A stretch of 58,244 nt of DNA from an uncultured Prevotellaceae bacterium (GTDB lineage: Bacteria; Bacteroidota; Bacteroidia; Bacteroidales; Bacteroidaceae). The stretch's first letter is position 1, and every line of letters begins with the position of its first letter. Of the stretch, positions 33,091 to 41,674 are shown one piece after another. The notes under the pieces are model-generated. The model did no database searches and was not told where the DNA came from. It was given only the letters and a program-made list of their open reading frames with translations. Where the stretch lies: contig CALBJW010000166.1 of NCBI GenBank assembly GCA_937893145.1, positions 1 through 58,244 of the forward strand. The letters run 5' to 3'. Made by a program: the position numbers and the translations under genes.

Positions 33091-33489
33091 ATGAAAAAAG
33101 AACAATACATCCAACTCAATCAAAAATTCCTCCAAGACAAAAAGAACGACCCAGCTGTTAAAGAGCTTCGTGGAGGTGTACTCTACCGCATCATATCTGA
33201 AGGTGAAGGTAGAGGTGAAGTTAAACCTCGTAGCATAGTGACTTGCCACTACAAAGGTTCGCTCATCAACGGCAAGGTGTTTGACAGTTCGTATGAACGC
33301 AAATGCCCAGAAGCATTCCGCGTGAATGACCTCATCTCTGGTTTCCAGATTGCACTCGTAAACATGCACATCGGTGACCACTGGGAAGTATATATCCCTG
33401 CAGAAATGGGATATGGTTCTCGCAATGCTGGAGACATACCTGGCAATTCAACCTTAATATTCGAAATTGAACTCATAAACATAGGATAA
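33091..33489 (+). CDS. FKBP-type peptidyl-prolyl cis-trans isomerase
   Basis: This 132-aa protein has an FKBP domain at residues about 45-131: VTCHYKGSLINGKVFDSS, EAFRVNDLISGFQIAL, IGDHWEVYIPAEMGYGS and STLIFEIELI. It catalyses proline isomerisation in protein folding. No signal peptide is present, unlike many Bacteroidota FKBPs, so it is probably cytoplasmic. It lies 56 bp after hrpB and 14 bp before the next gene, suggesting one operon. Confidence 0.9.
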   Translation: MKKEQYIQLNQKFLQDKKNDPAVKELRGGVLYRIISEGEGRGEVKPRSIVTCHYKGSLINGKVFDSSYERKCPEAFRVNDLISGFQIALVNMHIGDHWEVYIPAEMGYGSRNAGDIPGNSTLIFEIELINIG

Positions 33490-33503
33490 TTCCCTCTCTC
33501 GAC

Positions 33504-33788
33504 ATGAACGAAATACTAATGACTCCAGATGTGTGTATGCGTTTCCTCGTCTGGTCCTACTACTATCATGATGTGATTCCGCAGAAGAACCACTCATACA
33601 AGGAATGTGGTCTCTTCTCTGATGATGATTGCACTCGACTCGACCAACTGAAAGATACTCTCTTCCTATGCTTCACAGAACAATCGGTCATCAATGCTGT
33701 TCATCAATTCCAACTTGCAAAGATTAAGAACGAGCCTTGTCCTTTTACTCAACAAGAACTCGACTCTATGTTTGCAAGTCCTAAATAA
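33504..33788 (+). CDS. Hypothetical 94-aa protein
   Basis: Not recognised. The product is a small soluble protein, mostly helical (MRFLVWSYYYHDVIPQ, TDQSV-like C-terminal helices), with two Cys near the N-terminal half and no signal peptide. It follows the FKBP gene by 14 bp and is followed at once by the repeat-derived terminator at 33795-33901, so it appears to be the last gene of the hrpB operon. Confidence 0.7.
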   Translation: MNEILMTPDVCMRFLVWSYYYHDVIPQKNHSYKECGLFSDDDCTRLDQLKDTLFLCFTEQSVINAVHQFQLAKIKNEPCPFTQQELDSMFASPK

Positions 33789-33794
33789 CAAAAA

Positions 33795-33901
33795 AACACA
33801 TACGGAAGAATAGCTTCAAACATACGGAAGAATGACCTCAAACATGCGGAAGAATGAGCTCACTTTACCGCAAGATTAGCCTCATTCTTCCGCATGTTTT
33901 T
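33795..33901. repeat. Array of 22-bp repeats ending in an inverted copy; bidirectional terminator
   Basis: Units at 33795-33816, 33817-33838, 33839-33860 and a degenerate 33861-33882 share the core ACATaCGGAAGAATgaCCT. The array ends with CATTCTTCCGCATGTTTTT (33883-33901), which pairs over 17 bp with AAACATGCGGAAGAATG (33840-33856). With T and A runs at the ends it can terminate both the rightward hrpB operon and the leftward GH43 gene, whose stop codon it touches. Confidence 0.85.
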
Positions 33902-35871
33902 TACAACTCTTCGTCGCTTACTGCATAATTATAGATTTTCAAGTCCTTAACTTGTGTGTCAGAAAGGAACTTATCGCCCTTGAATGGAGCTCTACCAATC
34001 CAGCAATTAGCAGGAGCATCCTTGAACACTTCCGAGAGGAATGGCATATTATCGTTTGTGCCAATGAGCTTTCCATCGATAAAGAACTCTCCTCGATGTC
34101 CTTTCTGTCGATAAACAGCGTGATGCCACACATCTCGTTGTGGTTTTCCTCCCTGCATAATAAACTCTTCGTGCATATATCCTCCTGTTGAAACCTCAAA
34201 GCGTTGTTCGTTCAAACGGAAAGCAACATAAGGACCTTCATGAGCGGAGTTTTCTGCAAGTGCTGAGCAGGCAAACACAAAGTGTCCATAACCATCCAAA
34301 GAATTCTTAGAATCCACCTTATATGAAATAGATATGGTGTAGTCATCAAGACTAATTATTTCCTTACCCATTTCTGGTGTTAAGTCATAATAACCATTCT
34401 TCTTTCCCAAGTCAAGAACCTTTCCATCATCTGCCTTCTTTACAGATGCACCATTCTTCAATCCCTTCTTGATGAAATCTATTTCTGTGCATGAGGTTTG
34501 AGCATCGTCTTGAGTTGAATACATCTTCCACCAGTCGAAGTCGAAGAGTTCTTCATCACCTCCTCTAAAGAGAATGTAAACATCGTGTACACCTGTTGGA
34601 CTCTTTACAACAGGAACAGAAATGACATCGGAGTTCTTGTCAACAGTAACGCGTGCAAATGGTCTATCACCTAAGGCATCTTTGTAGAATTCAATTACTC
34701 CTGGGTTCTTAATATTCATCACACCTGCCCTCAACTTATTGGCACCAGAAGCGAAATCAACACTTCTTACCTTTATCCAATCACCATTATGAATGGATGT
34801 GACATAGTGTCTGCTTCCTGCCAAACGATCGAGTTTCACTCCCCAACTTGACTGCATAGTCTCTGCCTCCACAGTCTTGTATGGATTGAGGCTCTTTACT
34901 GGTTTTGCTCCTTCCTTAGTGAACGGAATGAAAGGAATTGTTCCATCTGCATTGAAACTAAACTCTTCGATTGCAGTAGAACGCTTAAATCCACCGCCAT
35001 TAGGCAAAGCACCATTATGATAGAACATGTAGTCTTTTCCCTTGAAATGGATGTTACCACCATGAATAGTAAAACTGTTCTCTGCTTCGTTCATGATTCT
35101 TCCCTTGAAGGTCCAAGGTCCATGAATGGTTGGAGCAGTTGAATAGCCCATATATTCTGGCACTCCCCCCGCAGGATAGACTGCATAGTAAATGCCATTG
35201 CGTTTTGTAACCCAAGGTCCTTCTTCATACTGTGTCATATCACGCCTCTTGCCTATAGACCAGTCCATCTTGGATTGCAACTCACCAAATGCCTTTGGGT
35301 CTGTGTAGCCTGGCACCTCTTTATAGCCGTTCTTGAACGACTTCATGTCCTTGTTCAATTCGCCATACCAGAAACCTTTATTACCCCAGAAGAGGTAAGG
35401 TGTGCCATCATCATCAATAAAAACGGTAGGGTCGATAAAACCAAATCCTGTTGCAAGCGGACCACCAATGGCATCCTTCCAAGGACCTTCTGGTCTATCG
35501 GCTACAGCCACAGCAAGTGCGTCCTTTCCATCTGCTGTATTGCAACACAGATACCAATACCATTTTCCGTTATACTCAACAGCCTGAGCAGCCCAAGCTC
35601 TATCACCTTGCTTTGCCCACTTGAAGGTAGCAGTACTAACCTGAGCACCAAGATATTGCCAGTTGACCATGTCCTCCGTAGAAAACACGAGCCAGTCTTT
35701 CATAAGGAAATATGTTGCATCATCTTCATCATGATCAACAAACAGATAAACCTTATCACCATGTACATAAGGTGCAGGGTCTGGAGTATAGACAGCACTA
35801 ATAGCGGGATTCTGAGCATATCCGCATATTGCTGTTAATATTGTACCAATTCCTAAAAGTAATTTTCTCAT
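33901..35871 (-). CDS. Secreted GH43 with CBM6 and LamG-like domains
   Basis: This is a 656-aa protein with a signal peptide (MRKLLLGIGTILTAICGYA). GH43 propeller at residues about 25-325 with base Asp in YTPDPAPYVHG, Asp in FIDPTVFIDDDG and acid Glu in QYEEGPWVTKRNG. A CBM6-type domain follows (TVEAETMQSSWGVKLD.. to ..FDFDWWKMY, about 335-455). The C-terminal ~190 residues are a concanavalin/LamG-like domain (TISISYKVDSKNS, WHHAVYRQKGHRGEFFIDGK). The frame ends ..YNYAVSDEEL. The expected role is arabinofuranosidase or xylosidase on plant glycans. It is last in a leftward operon after a HAD phosphatase and a LacX-type epimerase. Confidence 0.88.
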   Translation of the reverse strand: MRKLLLGIGTILTAICGYAQNPAISAVYTPDPAPYVHGDKVYLFVDHDEDDATYFLMKDWLVFSTEDMVNWQYLGAQVSTATFKWAKQGDRAWAAQAVEYNGKWYWYLCCNTADGKDALAVAVADRPEGPWKDAIGGPLATGFGFIDPTVFIDDDGTPYLFWGNKGFWYGELNKDMKSFKNGYKEVPGYTDPKAFGELQSKMDWSIGKRRDMTQYEEGPWVTKRNGIYYAVYPAGGVPEYMGYSTAPTIHGPWTFKGRIMNEAENSFTIHGGNIHFKGKDYMFYHNGALPNGGGFKRSTAIEEFSFNADGTIPFIPFTKEGAKPVKSLNPYKTVEAETMQSSWGVKLDRLAGSRHYVTSIHNGDWIKVRSVDFASGANKLRAGVMNIKNPGVIEFYKDALGDRPFARVTVDKNSDVISVPVVKSPTGVHDVYILFRGGDEELFDFDWWKMYSTQDDAQTSCTEIDFIKKGLKNGASVKKADDGKVLDLGKKNGYYDLTPEMGKEIISLDDYTISISYKVDSKNSLDGYGHFVFACSALAENSAHEGPYVAFRLNEQRFEVSTGGYMHEEFIMQGGKPQRDVWHHAVYRQKGHRGEFFIDGKLIGTNDNMPFLSEVFKDAPANCWIGRAPFKGDKFLSDTQVKDLKIYNYAVSDEEL

Positions 35872-35948
35872 ATTTAAGATGTTAATTATGTTTTTTATTT
35901 TCTTGTTTGTTTCTTATTAAGTCGTAAAACTTAGTGTGATTTGAGGGA

Positions 35949-36058
35949 GTAAAAGACTGTTCGAGGAAAACTAAAGAAGCCTCTGAAGAGAACAAAAGAA
36001 GTCTTTGAAGAGAACTAAAGAAGCCTCAGAGTAGATTTAAAGAAGTTTTGAAAAGAAT
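35949..36058. repeat. Five imperfect 22-bp tandem repeats
   Basis: Units at 35949-35970 (degenerate), 35971-35992, 35993-36014, 36015-36036 and 36037-36058 follow the pattern (C/T)TAAAGAAG.CTcTGAAgAGAA. They fill the gap between the epimerase stop and the GH43 gene. The period equals that of the ACATGCGGAAGAATG arrays but the sequence differs. Confidence 0.7.
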
Positions 36059-36975
36059 TAAATGATTTCAATCTGGTATTTTGTTTCGAAAGTTCCTTTT
36101 CCTTCCAACTTCATTATCCAATCCTTATCCTCATACTCACGGGTGTACCCTACTCTATCTGTTCGACCATACCATGGTTCAATACAGACAAATGGTGCAT
36201 TTTTGCCTGGAGGAGACCAAAGGCCTACAAGTGGAGCATCAAAAGTCAACTTGAGATATGGGTTCCTACTTTCATCACAAAGAGTAACAGCATTCACCTG
36301 TGAGTTTTCGAGTATCAAAGCGTCTTGATTGAAACTATCTGTATTCAAATGAAGATAACCCGCTTCTGTTGCAAGTTTCTTTTCTATGTTTGTATCAACA
36401 CAACCGCCACTCGTAATGACTGTACAATCAATCTCTTTTACATTTGGTTCAAGCAAGAAATATCCTCTATTTGAATCCTTCTTCAATTCCTCGTTCATAC
36501 TCTCCACACCACTCTCGATGGCTGCTGCACTCAGCAATGGCCAATGGAAAGCAGGATGAGCACCTATCTGGAAGAACATCTCGTTGTCTGAAGGATTTTC
36601 TACTTTCCAAATTACATCTATCTTCTTTCCCTCCAGACGGTATCCTATTGTGAGTTTGAATGGATAAGGATACTTTCCTAATGTTTCTTCGGATGATTCA
36701 AGCACAAAATACACATCATTTTCGCTTGAAGAAACAAGTGTGAAGTCCATATCGCGAGCAATGCCATGCTGTCCAAGCTTGTATGTCTGCCCATTACTAC
36801 GGTATTCACCATTCCAAACACTTCCAACGATAGGAAAAAGAACAGGAGAATGACGCTTCCAAAACTCTGGATAAGCCTGCCACAAGTACTCTCTATCTGC
36901 AGATTTTATACTGCACAATTCTGCACCATGTTCCTTAACAGAAATGCTTAACTCTTTATTTTTCAGTGTTATCAT
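36058..36975 (-). CDS. LacX/YeaD-type aldose 1-epimerase family protein
   Basis: This 305-aa galactose-mutarotase-like protein opens MITLKNKELSISVKEHGAEL and carries YLWQAYPEFWKRHSPVLFP, QHGIARDMDF and FQIGAHPAFHWPL (catalytic His). The family interconverts sugar or sugar-phosphate anomers. No signal peptide, so cytoplasmic. It lies 2 bp after the HAD gene; the pair of a phosphosugar HAD enzyme and an epimerase suggests handling of a sugar released by the downstream GH43. Confidence 0.88.
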   Translation of the reverse strand: MITLKNKELSISVKEHGAELCSIKSADREYLWQAYPEFWKRHSPVLFPIVGSVWNGEYRSNGQTYKLGQHGIARDMDFTLVSSSENDVYFVLESSEETLGKYPYPFKLTIGYRLEGKKIDVIWKVENPSDNEMFFQIGAHPAFHWPLLSAAAIESGVESMNEELKKDSNRGYFLLEPNVKEIDCTVITSGGCVDTNIEKKLATEAGYLHLNTDSFNQDALILENSQVNAVTLCDESRNPYLKLTFDAPLVGLWSPPGKNAPFVCIEPWYGRTDRVGYTREYEDKDWIMKLEGKGTFETKYQIEII

Positions 36976-36977
36976 AT

Positions 36978-37727
36978 TTATTTACAGTTTAAGATTTCAA
37001 GAAGTTTTGCATAAATAAATCCAGAGAAATCATTCAACACATAATCACATTTGTCACGAATGACCTCAGGCTTGTTATATGTTGCCAAACCAATGGTGAA
37101 TATTCCTGCAGAAGTTCCTGCTTGCAAACCGTTCAACGCATCTTCAAACACAACACATTCATCAAGTTTTGCACCAAAAATCTTGGCTCCAAGAAGGTAG
37201 CAATCAGGGGCTGGCTTTGAAGCTGTAAAGTCTTCACTTGTTAAAACTCTATCAAACAGACTGTTGAACTCAGGCATCTGACGAGCAACACTATTCATTT
37301 TTGTTTGATTGGAACTGGTAACAACGGCACATTTTATGCCGTTTTCCCTTAATTCATGAAGAAAATCTAATGCACCTGGAATAAACTCATAATGCATGGT
37401 TTCTTCATAAGCATCTATTTCCGCAGTTATCTGTTTTTGCAATTCTTCACCAGGGAAGTAATTAGTAAGGATTCGCACAAGTGTCGATCCCTTGATTTTG
37501 TCCGCAAAGTCATCACCAAGGTTGTATTTACGCCCTACCTCACCCCAAAAGACAGTATATTGTCCTTCTGTATCAAACAAAGTTCCATCAAGGTCGAACA
37601 ATGCAACTTTAAGCGGAGGACGCTTTGGAATGTTGCGGTCCGACTTCATCATATATTCGGAGAAAGGATTAACTGTCTTCTCATCAAGATCTTCCTGATC
37701 CCCTTTTCTTGTCCAGTATTGTCCCAT
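36978..37727 (-). CDS. HAD-superfamily phosphatase/beta-phosphoglucomutase-like
   Basis: This 249-aa protein has HAD motif I VALFDLDGTLFDTEG, motif II VVTSSNQTK, Lys in SKPAPDCYLLGA and acidic motif IV VVFEDALNGLQAG. The helical cap is of the beta-phosphoglucomutase type. It either dephosphorylates a sugar phosphate or isomerises a hexose 1-phosphate. The first 26 residues (MGQYWTRKGDQ..) precede a second Met (37649) that would give a more standard HAD start. First gene of the epimerase-GH43 operon, with a -7-like box at 37903-37911. Confidence 0.82.
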   Translation of the reverse strand: MGQYWTRKGDQEDLDEKTVNPFSEYMMKSDRNIPKRPPLKVALFDLDGTLFDTEGQYTVFWGEVGRKYNLGDDFADKIKGSTLVRILTNYFPGEELQKQITAEIDAYEETMHYEFIPGALDFLHELRENGIKCAVVTSSNQTKMNSVARQMPEFNSLFDRVLTSEDFTASKPAPDCYLLGAKIFGAKLDECVVFEDALNGLQAGTSAGIFTIGLATYNKPEVIRDKCDYVLNDFSGFIYAKLLEILNCK

Positions 37728-37995
37728 AAATCTATATTCTTTCTTAGATTGTTTTCATTAGTTATCTTATTCAAAAAGATGTAATTAGGATGATTCTGAC
37801 ACTTATATAATACGAATAATATGCCACATCCACATATACAATGAATTAACACTAAAGCACAAATCGCATCACAACCAAACTGTTACATACATTTTTGATT
37901 CCACAAAGATAAACAAAACTATAAAGCAAACAAAACTTTTGACTACAATTTTCACATTTTACAATCATACATTTTGTTGTATTGATTAAAATGCC
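37728..37995. other. Divergent intergenic region
   Basis: AT-rich and gene-free. It holds TATCTTTGT on the minus strand at 37903-37911 for the HAD operon; the rightward -7 box of the next gene begins at 37996. Nothing else was seen. Confidence 0.5.
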
Positions 37996-38004
37996 TAAAT
38001 TTGC
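37996..38004 (+). promoter_or_regulatory. -7 box of the C_GCAxxG_C_C gene
   Basis: TAAATTTGC, about 100 bp upstream of the ATG at 38106. It lies inside the longer in-frame extension and so rules it out. Confidence 0.55.
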
Positions 38005-38105
38005 AAAGAACATTTAGTAACCACATCCTCCAAAGGATAGAGCATAACTCATCTGCCAAGCTAAACCCTAACACGGAGTTTACCAAAGTTACAAGTAATA
38101 AATAT

Positions 38106-38708
38106 ATGACTCAAACAACGATAAATACAGAAGCAATAGTAAGCAAAGCAGTAAATCTCTTTAAGCAAGGATACAACTGTTCTCAGTCTGTTGCAATGGC
38201 TTTCAGCGAAATATATGGCATTCCCGAACCTCTGATGTCACGATTCTCCGCTTCATTCGGAGGGGGTATCGGCCGCATGCGTGAAACATGCGGTGCTGCC
38301 TGCGGAATGTTTATGTTAGCAGGACTTGAAGTTGAAAACATAAACGACTCTCCCAATCCTACAATAAGCTTTGAATCAAACAAATGCAAGAATTCCGAAC
38401 AACGATTTGAACATCTTCAAACCTCTAATCCCTACCCTTCTCAAGAACTCAAGAAAAAAGACTATGAGGTTGTGCAACTTCTTGCAAACAAATTCCGTGA
38501 AGAAACTGGCAGCATCTGCTGCAAAGAACTCTTGGGACTAAACAAACAACGTGCTGATGGCACTATTCCTGAAATAAAGATAGTAGCCACTCCAGAAGCT
38601 CGAACAGACGAATACTACAAAAAACGCCCTTGTATCCGAATGGTCGAAACGGCAGTTCGTATCTATTGTGATTATCTAAACAATAAATACAATAGCAAAA
38701 AACAGTAA
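38106..38708 (+). CDS. C_GCAxxG_C_C family (redox-active cysteine) protein
   Basis: This 200-aa protein starts at MTQTTINTEAIVSKA. It has the family pattern: GYNCSQSVAMAFSEIYG, then GGGIGRMRETCGAACGMFMLAG, then GSICCKELLG and CIRMVETAVRI. The conserved cysteines suggest a redox or metal-binding role; no reaction is established for the family. Cytoplasmic. Transcribed alone, with a 15-bp terminator stem at 38786-38832. Confidence 0.85.
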   Translation: MTQTTINTEAIVSKAVNLFKQGYNCSQSVAMAFSEIYGIPEPLMSRFSASFGGGIGRMRETCGAACGMFMLAGLEVENINDSPNPTISFESNKCKNSEQRFEHLQTSNPYPSQELKKKDYEVVQLLANKFREETGSICCKELLGLNKQRADGTIPEIKIVATPEARTDEYYKKRPCIRMVETAVRIYCDYLNNKYNSKKQ

Positions 38709-38785
38709 CATGCTATTAGATGTGTATTTATTCTTATCAAAAAGGACATTTACATTTTTACAATTTTACAATTTGCTACAAATAC

Positions 38786-38832
38786 AACAAAAGCAATATC
38801 AAAAACACTAAGTTCAAGATATTGCTTTTGTT
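38786..38832. terminator. Bidirectional terminator between convergent genes
   Basis: AACAAAAGCAATATC pairs perfectly with GATATTGCTTTTGTT (15 bp, 17-nt loop). It separates the C_GCAxxG gene from the leftward 141-aa gene. Confidence 0.85.
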
Positions 38833-38879
38833 TTAATTGTTAACGAGTCGAATTAAAAGACTAATCAACTGATTAACAT

Positions 38880-39305
38880 TTATTTCTGCCTATTCTCATC
38901 GCTTTGTTTCTTTAATCCTTTAAGAAAACCAGAAACTTGTCGGCTCTTACGATTGAGAGATTTTGATATTTTTGAGCCAATGGAATCAACCTGTTCTCCT
39001 ATCTTCTCCAACTTATACTCTGTTAACTTGGATTTATAAGTATAACTAAGTGTGCTATATTCTTCTATCTGATCATCAGAGAACAAATATCGATACCTTT
39101 CCCTATAAAGAACCTGTATCTTCTTTCTTTCCGCCTTCCAGGCGTAAACACTATCAACACACTGAGCATCCTTCTCATTCATTTTTTTAACCAGCTTTTC
39201 AAAACGATTCAAAAAAAGCTCATTAGATGCTACATTCGATTGTGCATATCCCCATAAAGCTGCAGAAATAAAAACTGCTAACAATAATAATCTTTTCATA
39301 TTCAT
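38880..39305 (-). CDS. Secreted helical hypothetical protein, 141 aa
   Basis: Not recognised. A signal peptide is clear (MKRLLLLAVFISAALWGYAQS, from the second Met). The mature ~118 residues are charged and helical, with heptad-like stretches (LFLNRFEKLVKKMNEK, LTEYKLEKIGEQVDSIGSKI) and a very basic C-terminus. A periplasmic role is likely. -7 box at 39343-39351. Confidence 0.72.
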   Translation of the reverse strand: MNMKRLLLLAVFISAALWGYAQSNVASNELFLNRFEKLVKKMNEKDAQCVDSVYAWKAERKKIQVLYRERYRYLFSDDQIEEYSTLSYTYKSKLTEYKLEKIGEQVDSIGSKISKSLNRKSRQVSGFLKGLKKQSDENRQK

Positions 39306-39342
39306 TTCATGTTAAAATAAAACATATGTGTAAAATCACGAG

Positions 39343-39351
39343 GCAAAAGTA
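39343..39351 (-). promoter_or_regulatory. -7 box of the 141-aa gene
   Basis: TACTTTTGC on the minus strand, 38 bp upstream of the ATG at 39305. Confidence 0.55.
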
Positions 39352-40040
39352 CACCAAAGAAATTAAACAAACACAAACAAATAATAATTTTTAATACAAC
39401 AAAGTGTTTTTTTAACCATTCTTCATACTAACAGACAGGAAATGCAATATAATAAGGCGAGAAAAACAATATTTAACAACATAAAAACTATTATTGTTAA
39501 TCATACAGAATATAATTAATTGCTTTTACAGTTTTCTTGTTTTACGTTTATTTGTTTTTGTACTTGTATGTATAGTTGTGTATTTGTATTTATAGTTACT
39601 TGTATTGTTGTATAATTGTTTTTGTAGGTATTTGCATTAGATGTTTATTGTATTTATAGTTCATTGTAATTACATATACTTAGTAAATTGTATATTTGTA
39701 AATACAAATAAATACAAAGTTACGTATGACAACATAAAAAGAAAGATATCATCTAATAAAAGCAAACCATAGAAATAAAACACAGCACTAATGACATAAA
39801 GTTGATCATCTGCTAAATTAAATATAAACATACAATACTCTGAATCAACTCCTGCATAAGAACGAGCTCAAACTTGCAGTAATAGTTATTACACAAATAA
39901 GAAGAATGATTTAATTTCTTATGACAAACAAATATTAACAAGAAATTGCAAAAACAAATGAATTGTAAAAAAACAACAATATTTGATTTACAATTTTACA
40001 ATTAATTATAAATACAGGCTAAAACTTCAAGAAATTTAAG
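39352..40040. other. AT-rich gene-free region, candidate centromere (parS)
   Basis: About 690 bp without a gene upstream of parA. Direct repeats TTGTAT(G/T)TATAGTT occur at 39564-39577, 39584-39597 and 39648-39661; the first two are 20 bp apart. TTTACAATT/AATTGTAAA motifs occur at 39961-39969 and, doubled, at 39987-40003, and continue at 40086-40094. Such repeats before a parA-type operon are where ribbon-helix-helix partners usually bind. Confidence 0.5.
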
Positions 40041-40049
40041 TATTTTTGC
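40041..40049 (+). promoter_or_regulatory. -7 box of the parA operon
   Basis: TATTTTTGC, 80 bp upstream of the ATG at 40130. The leader contains an AATTGTAAA motif at 40086-40094, a possible autoregulatory site. Confidence 0.6.
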
Positions 40050-40129
40050 AAATTAGCGCTAATAAAATTTGCTGCAAACAAAATTAATTGTAAATTTGCA
40101 AAAACAAATAAATATAAATACAAAAACAA

Positions 40130-40891
40130 ATGGCAAAAAAGATTTCAATCCTTAATTTTAAGGGTGGAGTAGGGAAGACCACTACTGCAATTAATTTGTG
40201 TGATGCATTAAGAATATTGAAAAAGAAAGTCCTTTTAATAGACTTGGACTGCCAGTGCGATACAACATTCGCATTAACAGAAGACCAACTGGAGGATGAT
40301 CAGACAATATTCAGCGCTTTCATAAGCAAAAAACCAACACTTTTACCTGTTTATGAATACAAGCCTGGCTTTGATTATGTGCCAGCTTCACCAGAACTTG
40401 AAGAAATCAACGAACTCATCGCTGGTAGAATGCGTAAAGAAGAGATTTTGAAAAGGCTTATCGGTCCATACGACCAAATTTACGACTACATTATATATGA
40501 CTGCCCTCCAAATGGCGGCATTCTTAATGTAAACGCTATGGCAGCATGTGATGAAATCCTGATTCCAATCGATTGCGAGTTCTTCGCTCTGAAGGGCATG
40601 GCAAAGATTCAATCAAAGTTTGAGGAAACAAAAGAGCTTATTAATCCAGAACTAAATATTTGCGGCTATCTGCTAACAAGATACGACAACAGACTTAGAG
40701 AGCATAAAGACTGCTACAACGCCATTAGAAACGTATATGGTGATAAAGTCTTCAATGCTAAGATTCACAAGAATACTGACCTGACTAAAACCCCAAAGAT
40801 GCATCAAACAATCTTCGACTACAAGCCTACAGCTATTGGAGCCGATGATTACATGCAATTAGCTAAAGAAATTGTCAAGAAGTGCAAATAA
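40130..40891 (+). CDS. parA: ParA-family partition ATPase
   Basis: This 253-aa protein has deviant Walker A FKGGVGKTTTAINL (residues about 9-22), A' motif LIDLDCQCDTT and Walker B YDYIIYDCPPNG. It lacks the N-terminal helix-turn-helix of type Ia ParA, so it is of the Soj/type Ib size. It forms ATP-dependent patterns on the nucleoid that move the centromere complex. The next gene, 104 bp downstream, is a likely DNA-binding partner. Together with the iterons and Rep gene downstream it marks a replicon maintenance locus. Confidence 0.93.
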   Translation: MAKKISILNFKGGVGKTTTAINLCDALRILKKKVLLIDLDCQCDTTFALTEDQLEDDQTIFSAFISKKPTLLPVYEYKPGFDYVPASPELEEINELIAGRMRKEEILKRLIGPYDQIYDYIIYDCPPNGGILNVNAMAACDEILIPIDCEFFALKGMAKIQSKFEETKELINPELNICGYLLTRYDNRLREHKDCYNAIRNVYGDKVFNAKIHKNTDLTKTPKMHQTIFDYKPTAIGADDYMQLAKEIVKKCK

Positions 40892-40905
40892 TTGTTTTTA
40901 CAATT
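40890..40905. repeat. 16-bp palindrome AATTGTTTTTACAATT, copy 1
   Basis: AATTGT and ACAATT arms around TTTT, straddling the parA stop. An identical 16-mer occurs at 46862-46877, just before radC. It could be a short hairpin with a T-rich loop or a partition-protein site. Confidence 0.45.
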
Positions 40906-40995
40906 TTCTGAATTTAAAGTTAAATGACAGAAACAACAAACTGTCTAAACGAATTAAAAAGTAATCACTTATTCATTAATTAAGAATAATCAAAT

Positions 40996-41406
40996 ATGGC
41001 AAAGAAAAAAGACTTAGGCATAAGTGTAGATATGCTTCAAGCACTTAATGCTAAACAGGAAGAAGAAAATAAGAAAATGCGCGAGATGAGAGAAAAAAGA
41101 GAAAGAGAGGAAGAAACTCAATCAAGAGCGCAAAACAGCAAGAACGACGATTATGAAGAGGATAGGGTAGTGGAGGTTAGAAAACCAGCTGCAAAGAAAT
41201 TTGACAGAAAGAAAGAACGACCTATTCAGAAGACCGTACACCTAACTATTGAAGTTGATAATAAAGTAAACATGCTTAAAAGTGTTCTCAAAACACTCGG
41301 CAAAAAGACAACATTCGAAGATTTGCTATTTGATTTGCTTGACAACTGGCTTAAGGAACACTACGATGAAGTACTCAATGGAAAACTTGTTTATCCCGGC
41401 GAATAA
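40996..41406 (+). CDS. Likely ribbon-helix-helix partition partner of ParA
   Basis: This 136-aa protein. Residues 1-75 are basic and charged with a coiled-coil-like EEENKKMREMREKREREEE stretch, fit for an unstructured ParA-stimulating arm. Residues about 80-125 (KTVHLTIEVDNKVNMLKSVL then TFEDLLFDLLDNWL) fit a strand-helix-helix ribbon-helix-helix fold as in ParG/omega-type centromere binders. No name is claimed; placement right after parA and before iterons is the main evidence. Its 3' end overlaps the first reverse iteron (41405-41421). Confidence 0.7.
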   Translation: MAKKKDLGISVDMLQALNAKQEEENKKMREMREKREREEETQSRAQNSKNDDYEEDRVVEVRKPAAKKFDRKKERPIQKTVHLTIEVDNKVNMLKSVLKTLGKKTTFEDLLFDLLDNWLKEHYDEVLNGKLVYPGE

Positions 41407-41461
41407 TAACTTTTTCGTAACACTTTAACCAACAAATCAATCTCGATAACTTTTGAGTAAC
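41405..41461 (-). repeat. Two iteron-like boxes in reverse orientation
   Basis: AATAACTTTTTCGTAAC (41405-41421) and GATAACTTTTGAGTAAC (41445-41461) are reverse complements of GTTACnnAAAAGTTATc, matching the iterons of the main array. They lie at the end of the partner gene and precede the operon terminator. Confidence 0.65.
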
Positions 41462-41538
41462 AGAAATGCGAAACAAAAGTGCGTTATAAAGTTAAAATAA
41501 CGTAAGTTACGCTAAATATATAGATAAAAAGTAAAAGT

Positions 41539-41580
41539 AAAACCTATAAATTGACAACAAACCATCAATTTATAGGTTTT
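41539..41580. terminator. Terminator of the par operon
   Basis: AAAACCTATAAATTGA pairs perfectly with TCAATTTATAGGTTTT (16 bp, 10-nt loop), followed by TT. It insulates the iteron region from transcription. Confidence 0.88.
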
Positions 41581-41674
41581 TTACGTATTAAACATTTAAA
41601 CAATCAATGAAACATATTAAAATAAACATTTAATAATAAACAAATTATGAAAGTCAAATAAAGAATTAGAATTT

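Noticed and set aside
33795..33882. CRISPR array
   Set aside because: The 22-bp units are contiguous with no spacers and end in an inverted copy; no cas genes are present.
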